Shown here: positions 59,957 to 64,000 of the stretch, piece by piece
Numbering within the stretch: the first letter of the stretch is position 1
How the letters are laid out: each line of letters opens with the position of its first letter
NCBI GenBank assembly: GCA_016721565.1
Contig: JADKHW010000001.1
Coordinates: 186,001 to 250,000 of the forward strand
Origin: a bacterium
GTDB taxonomy: Bacteria > Electryoneota > RPQS01
DNA length: 64,000 nt
Direction of reading: 5' to 3'
Translations under genes and position numbers: made by a program
The notes under the pieces: model-generated
The model's database searches: none
What the model was told of the DNA's origin: nothing
Seen by the model: only the letters and a program-made list of their open reading frames with translations

Positions 59957-60813
59957 TCTGGCTAAGTCTCGTTTTTTTGACTGTTTCAATTGCAGCTGCG
60001 CAGACTGGGATATCTGTCGATGCACTCATTGACGGTATTGACTCACCGTTACGCCGTCCTGCCGCATTCGCCATTGGTGTCGGCGGTCTTATATATATTG
60101 CGGATACGGGGAATAATCGTCTTGTCGCGATAGACAGCACAGGCAAAACCATTTTTGAAAGCAGCAAAGGCGGTTCTGACAGCGAATTGCGTTGGCCGAT
60201 CGACGTGGCTATTGGCTCTAATGGCCGGGTTTATGTCGCCGATTCCGGCAAACGAAGAATTGTGGAGTACAGCAGGCTGCTTGAGTGGAAAGGTGAAATG
60301 ACAGTCGAGGATGGCGAGAAGAACGCGTTGGAACCGCGCTTGATCGCGGGTAACCCTGCCGGCGACCTGTTTGTTTATGAATCAGACAACGGCCAACTTC
60401 TTCGATACGACAATTTCTTCGCAGTTGTAGCTCGATTAGGCGGCCAATCTGGAAAACAAATTGGAACGCTTACAGGGTTATCGTTTTCTCCAACTTATGG
60501 CGTCCTATGGATCAATAGAGAAGATCGAATGCTCTATCGATGTGACGCATTCTTGAGTGAACCCCATAGACTTGATGCGCTTGGACCGAGCATGGAGGTT
60601 GACCAAATCTGTGCAATAGATTCTACCCTCTTTGGCCTCAGTAGCTCAATGCTCTACCGCCGCGAAGGAAGCAAAATAGACTCCCTGCCCCTGGGTGAGA
60701 TGTGGGGCACAACCATTAGTCCACCTGACCTTAGAATTGAGGCATCGTCCCGAAACGATCTCTATTTGCTTGAAGTGAGTGACGGCACGTTACACCGGGT
60801 GTATTGGCCATAA
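59953..60813 (+). CDS. Exported NHL-repeat beta-propeller protein
   Basis: A 286-residue protein with a short signal peptide (MIWLSLVFLTVSIAAAQ). The mature part has NHL-type repeats (RRPAAFAIGVGGLIYIADTGNNRLVAID, RWPIDVAIGSNGRVYVADSGKRRIVEYS, SRLLEW) and likely folds as a beta-propeller of about six blades. Such proteins bind other proteins or polysaccharides in the periplasm or at the surface. Its start overlaps glgA by 4 nt, and the next gene overlaps its end, so it likely works with the large protein that follows. Confidence 0.82.
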   Translation: MIWLSLVFLTVSIAAAQTGISVDALIDGIDSPLRRPAAFAIGVGGLIYIADTGNNRLVAIDSTGKTIFESSKGGSDSELRWPIDVAIGSNGRVYVADSGKRRIVEYSRLLEWKGEMTVEDGEKNALEPRLIAGNPAGDLFVYESDNGQLLRYDNFFAVVARLGGQSGKQIGTLTGLSFSPTYGVLWINREDRMLYRCDAFLSEPHRLDALGPSMEVDQICAIDSTLFGLSSSMLYRREGSKIDSLPLGEMWGTTISPPDLRIEASSRNDLYLLEVSDGTLHRVYWP

Positions 60814-60827
60814 CAAGGGAGTCTTCG

Positions 60828-63800
60828 CTGAAAGGGCAGCCTTTGTGGTTCATTCTTGCTATTGTCATCTGTTTCACAGTTGGCAATGCTCATGCGGCAG
60901 AGACAGCAAGTGGCAAGTTGCCCACAAGACGGACACAAGTCGTATTCACGCGCTCCGAGTCCGACACGCTCTTTGAATTGCCAAATCGTTGGGTAGATGC
61001 CGACTCAATTCGGATTCAGAAGAACGGTTCATGGCTTGAGCCGCTTCGCGACTATCGCATCATTGCGCCAGGACATTTCATTTGGCTCTACTCGCCGCTA
61101 AGTCCTGGGGATACTCTGGTTATTGATTATGTGTACTCGCCGATCTCATTGTCGCGAACTTACGCGCGCCGATCACTGCGTGAATTAACGCATTATCAAG
61201 CCAAACAGGACTCGGCTGCGCCACCAATTGTGTTTCAGAATGAGCCAACAACTTCGGCTTGGTCCAGCCTGCGTCGCAATGGTTCATTGGTGCGAAGTGT
61301 GCAGATTGGCACGAATCAGGACCTAGCATTTGAATCCGCATTATCTCTGCAAGTCGAAGGGAAAGTCGGTTCCAATGTAGATGTTGTCGCCGCACTCAGC
61401 GATCAGAACTTGCCGATCCAACCGGAAGGCACATCAGAGTCCATTCGCGAACTTGACAAAGTGTATGTGACCGCGCGGTCGCCCCATTTTGAAGCGACTA
61501 TCGGCGATTACGAGTTTGAGCTTAGTGGTCGGCGATACTATGCATACTCGCGCAAACTATCGGGACTCAATTTAGGCGCAACTACTCACGGGGTGAACGC
61601 AATCCTGTCCGCTGCGATCAGCAGGGGTGAATTTCACACTAATCGTTTCAGCGGTGCTGAGAGTATCCAAGGCCCATACCCGCTGACCGGTAAGAACAGC
61701 GAAATGGGCATCATCGTGTTGGCTGGCACTGAAACGGTTTGGCTTGATGGAGCAGTTCAGCGAAGAGGTGAAGACAATGACTACATCATAGACTATGCAG
61801 CCGGACAAATCACGTTCTCATCGCGGCGACTTATCACTTCTGATTCGCGCATTATTGTAGAATTTGAATACTCAAACGAGGACTATGAGCGACAATACTG
61901 GGCTACAAGAACCGGTGCAAGTTCAGATCATCTCGCTTCAGGAGCTTATGTCACTTATGTTGCGGAACGAGATGATCGGGCGCGACCGCTTGGCTTTACA
62001 ATTGATAACGAAAGTGTCAGCGCGATTGAGAATGCCGGTGATTCTGTAGGATTCGCTTTTTCGTCGTCCGCCGATTCATTAGGACAGGGACTCGGTGATT
62101 ATGTTCGGCGTGACACGGTTGTTGCTGGTACTCTAATTTCTGTCTTTGCTTACGTCCCACCATCTGCCGAAGGCAAACCGCAGGGTCAGTGGCAAGTGTT
62201 CTTTGATGATTTTGGAACAGGGCAAGGAGATTATGAAGCTGCTGCAGATGAGTTTGGCCGAACGTATTTTTACTTCGTTGGCGAACGATTAGGCAGATAT
62301 CGCGCTGCGCGTCGAATTCCACTTCCAACATCGCAGGAGTTGATCGCCTTCAGGCTTGACCGTCCTGCCACGCAAGGATTCCGAAGCAACTTTGAGATTG
62401 CGATGAGCAATCTCGATCGAAATAACTACTCTGAATTAGACGATGCTGATAACCAAGGCATCGCATCTGCGCTTGAGTTCGGTTACAATAGGCCCGAATT
62501 TCAAATTGGGAAGTACAGGGTGCGTCAATTCGCGGCGAGTGCCGAAGGCAGAGTTCGAGAATCGACTTTCACTGACATTGCGCGCAGTGATGATATCGAG
62601 TTTGATCGTGATTGGGCGGGATCTTCCGTTCGCGAGGCCACAGAAATTGTGGGACAAGGCAATATTGGTTTCTCACCTGTAAAGTCCGTGAATGTAAGCG
62701 GAAGCAGCGGACTCTTGTCGCGCGGCGAAGCGTTTACGAGCCGTCGTTTTGGCGTCACATCTTCGTATCAATCGTCGCGCAAGACATCATTGCGTGTCGA
62801 GCATATCTCAATTCTTAGTGAGGATAGCACTAACGCGCGGGAAACTGACTGGATCCGTCAACGAGTTGAAGCGAACACTTTTTGGAAACTACTTGCACCT
62901 CGTTTCAAGCTGAACCGCGAACGGCAGCTACGGGATTCGCGATTAAGCGAAGATGGTTTCAGGTTTTCTGACGGCAGTCTTGGCAATGTGTTGACACTTA
63001 GTCGCTCACTACAACTTGATGCGGATGCCGGGTTGCGTCAAGACGACGTCCGGCGTTCTGGCAATCGATTTGAGAAGCAGTCAGACGCGAAATCTTACAG
63101 CAGCGAAGTGCGTTGGTCACCAGTTGATTTAGGGCGCGGTTCACTTCGCTGGGTGCATCGCGATAAGAGTTTTGAAAGCGGAGATTCGGCTTCAATCAGC
63201 TCCGACGCAGGGCGGCTTGAATTGCTAATGACGCCGCGCAGTCGCATTTTTGAGTTGAACATACTCTACGATGCTCTGAAGTCGCGCACTGAACAGCAGA
63301 TTCAGATATTTATTCCAACCGAACCGGGCCAAGGAAACTATAGACTCGAAAACGGTGTCTATGTGCCGGACGATCAGGGCAATTACGTTCTTGTCTCGCG
63401 GAATACTGCCAACTTCGAGCCTTCCTCGGAAATCAAGACTTCGGGACTCTTCTGGTTCAGACCGGACGAAGCACGAGCGGACGAGAAAACGCTTTGGCAG
63501 AGATTCGCGTTTGAAACTGAGGCAACGCTTGAAGAGCAGACACGGCTTCCTATCACTCTGGGACTATTATTGCTCGATCGCGGCAAACTCAGATCCTCGG
63601 AAACGATTGACGGTCGCTTTTCGTTGCGGCAGGATATTCACATCAATCGTTTGTCACGCGATGTTTCATTCCGTATCCGAGGGGTAAATTCAGCGGCACA
63701 GGTCTCCCGCTACACAAACGGCGCACAGGAAACGATTCGTCGTGAAGGTTCTATTCGTGCGCGCATTCGGTATCTTTCCAACTTGCGCGGAGAGAGTGAA

Positions 63801-64000
63801 TTCTCTTCAGAACTTGAACGATCTGTGTACGAAGGTGTATCTATCGCGAGTACAGATGTTACGCGACAGTCAGGCAAGCAAGATGTCGTGTGGACGATAA
63901 CTGATCGGTGGGAAGCCGGGCTCCAATTCATAGCCGGCGAATCGAAAGATGAGCGCAGTCAAACGCAAGCATCAGTGCGAGAAATTGCGCCGCGTGCCAG
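60828..64000 (+). CDS. Giant exported outer-membrane-type protein (3' truncated), unknown
   Basis: The frame is open without a stop to the end of the window (over 1050 codons). A signal peptide is present (KGQPLWFILAIVICFTVGNAHA). AAGGGAG lies 6 nt before CTG 60828, which gives an ideal signal peptide; TTG at 60804 (inside the previous gene) or 60843 are the conventional alternatives. A conserved-looking segment near residues 200-345 reads ATIGDYEFELSGRRYYAYSRKL, SGAESIQGPYPLTGKNSEMG, GEDNDYIIDYAAGQITFSSRR, SDSRIIVEFEYSNEDYERQYW. The remainder is rich in alternating polar/aromatic strands and Arg/Ser/Glu, consistent with a very large beta-barrel. Similar motifs occur, as I recall, in large FCB outer-membrane proteins of unknown role. 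A link to SprA or the T9SS translocon is only a guess. Confidence 0.75.
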   Translation, partial: MKGQPLWFILAIVICFTVGNAHAAETASGKLPTRRTQVVFTRSESDTLFELPNRWVDADSIRIQKNGSWLEPLRDYRIIAPGHFIWLYSPLSPGDTLVIDYVYSPISLSRTYARRSLRELTHYQAKQDSAAPPIVFQNEPTTSAWSSLRRNGSLVRSVQIGTNQDLAFESALSLQVEGKVGSNVDVVAALSDQNLPIQPEGTSESIRELDKVYVTARSPHFEATIGDYEFELSGRRYYAYSRKLSGLNLGATTHGVNAILSAAISRGEFHTNRFSGAESIQGPYPLTGKNSEMGIIVLAGTETVWLDGAVQRRGEDNDYIIDYAAGQITFSSRRLITSDSRIIVEFEYSNEDYERQYWATRTGASSDHLASGAYVTYVAERDDRARPLGFTIDNESVSAIENAGDSVGFAFSSSADSLGQGLGDYVRRDTVVAGTLISVFAYVPPSAEGKPQGQWQVFFDDFGTGQGDYEAAADEFGRTYFYFVGERLGRYRAARRIPLPTSQELIAFRLDRPATQGFRSNFEIAMSNLDRNNYSELDDADNQGIASALEFGYNRPEFQIGKYRVRQFAASAEGRVRESTFTDIARSDDIEFDRDWAGSSVREATEIVGQGNIGFSPVKSVNVSGSSGLLSRGEAFTSRRFGVTSSYQSSRKTSLRVEHISILSEDSTNARETDWIRQRVEANTFWKLLAPRFKLNRERQLRDSRLSEDGFRFSDGSLGNVLTLSRSLQLDADAGLRQDDVRRSGNRFEKQSDAKSYSSEVRWSPVDLGRGSLRWVHRDKSFESGDSASISSDAGRLELLMTPRSRIFELNILYDALKSRTEQQIQIFIPTEPGQGNYRLENGVYVPDDQGNYVLVSRNTANFEPSSEIKTSGLFWFRPDEARADEKTLWQRFAFETEATLEEQTRLPITLGLLLLDRGKLRSSETIDGRFSLRQDIHINRLSRDVSFRIRGVNSAAQVSRYTNGAQETIRREGSIRARIRYLSNLRGESEFSSELERSVYEGVSIASTDVTRQSGKQDVVWTITDRWEAGLQFIAGESKDERSQTQASVREIAPRA

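Overview
The window comes from a Gram-negative bacterium that most likely belongs to the FCB superphylum but not to Bacteroidota proper. Two secreted proteins end in type IX secretion (T9SS) sorting domains, there is a PorV-like outer-membrane protein, and lipid A acyltransferase and heptosyltransferase genes imply LPS. The two best promoters (rRNA operon and a small secreted peptide gene) have E. coli-like TTGACA-N17-TATATT boxes, unlike the Bacteroidota consensus. Candidate lineages are Calditrichota, Zixibacteria, Electryoneota or KSB1-like groups; this placement is inference.

Layout. 1-2.7 kb: 3' part of a large T9SS cargo protein. 3.2-6.0 kb: membrane hybrid histidine kinase. 13.8-6.1 kb (minus strand): a compact housekeeping operon prfA-prmC-yyaL-tgt-yajC-def-fmt-yugP. 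14.0-16.3 kb: accessory island with a strongly promoted secreted repeat peptide, a 7-8 TM protein and a degenerate NtrC-type AAA+ protein. 18.3-16.4 kb (minus): lpxL-like and waaF-like LPS genes. 18.4-28.6 kb (plus): a ten-gene operon rsmB-PASTA-rpe-MBL-xer-dacB-ftcD-fchA-mutL-miaA. 34.3-28.7 kb (minus): a signalling cluster (helical protein, DUF342/FapA-like protein, ChpT-like phosphotransferase, single-domain receiver, His-less DHp-receiver, receiver-PAS-kinase). 34.5-41.5 kb: PDZ protein, NUDIX hydrolase, ABC permease-CPBP fusion, MFS, hydroxyacid dehydrogenase, CDF transporter. 44.1-41.5 kb (minus): PorV-like protein and subtilase cargo. 44.1-49.8 kb: complete rRNA operon 16S-tRNAIle-tRNAAla-23S-5S with promoter, boxA-like sites, processing stems and terminator. 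49.9-53.3 kb: methyltransferase, acid phosphatase lipoprotein, broken glycosyltransferase-like gene. 53.4-64.0 kb (plus): hutU-crotonase-hutI-diguanylate cyclase-glgA-NHL protein-giant outer-membrane-type protein that runs off the window.

The histidine degradation enzymes (hutU, hutI, formimidoyltransferase, cyclodeaminase) are split between two operons; no hutH is visible.

At least six genes carry small indels that break conserved reading frames (yugP, yyaL, waaF-like, ftcD, the GT-like gene, the GGDEF gene). Most look like single-base losses in short homopolymers, so they may be assembly errors or decay; corrected gene extents are given. The most novel-looking locus is 14.0-16.4 kb: a signal-peptide protein that is almost entirely six tandem copies of a 15-residue unit, followed directly by a polytopic membrane protein and an AAA+ protein lacking its catalytic Walker B acids and DNA-binding domain.
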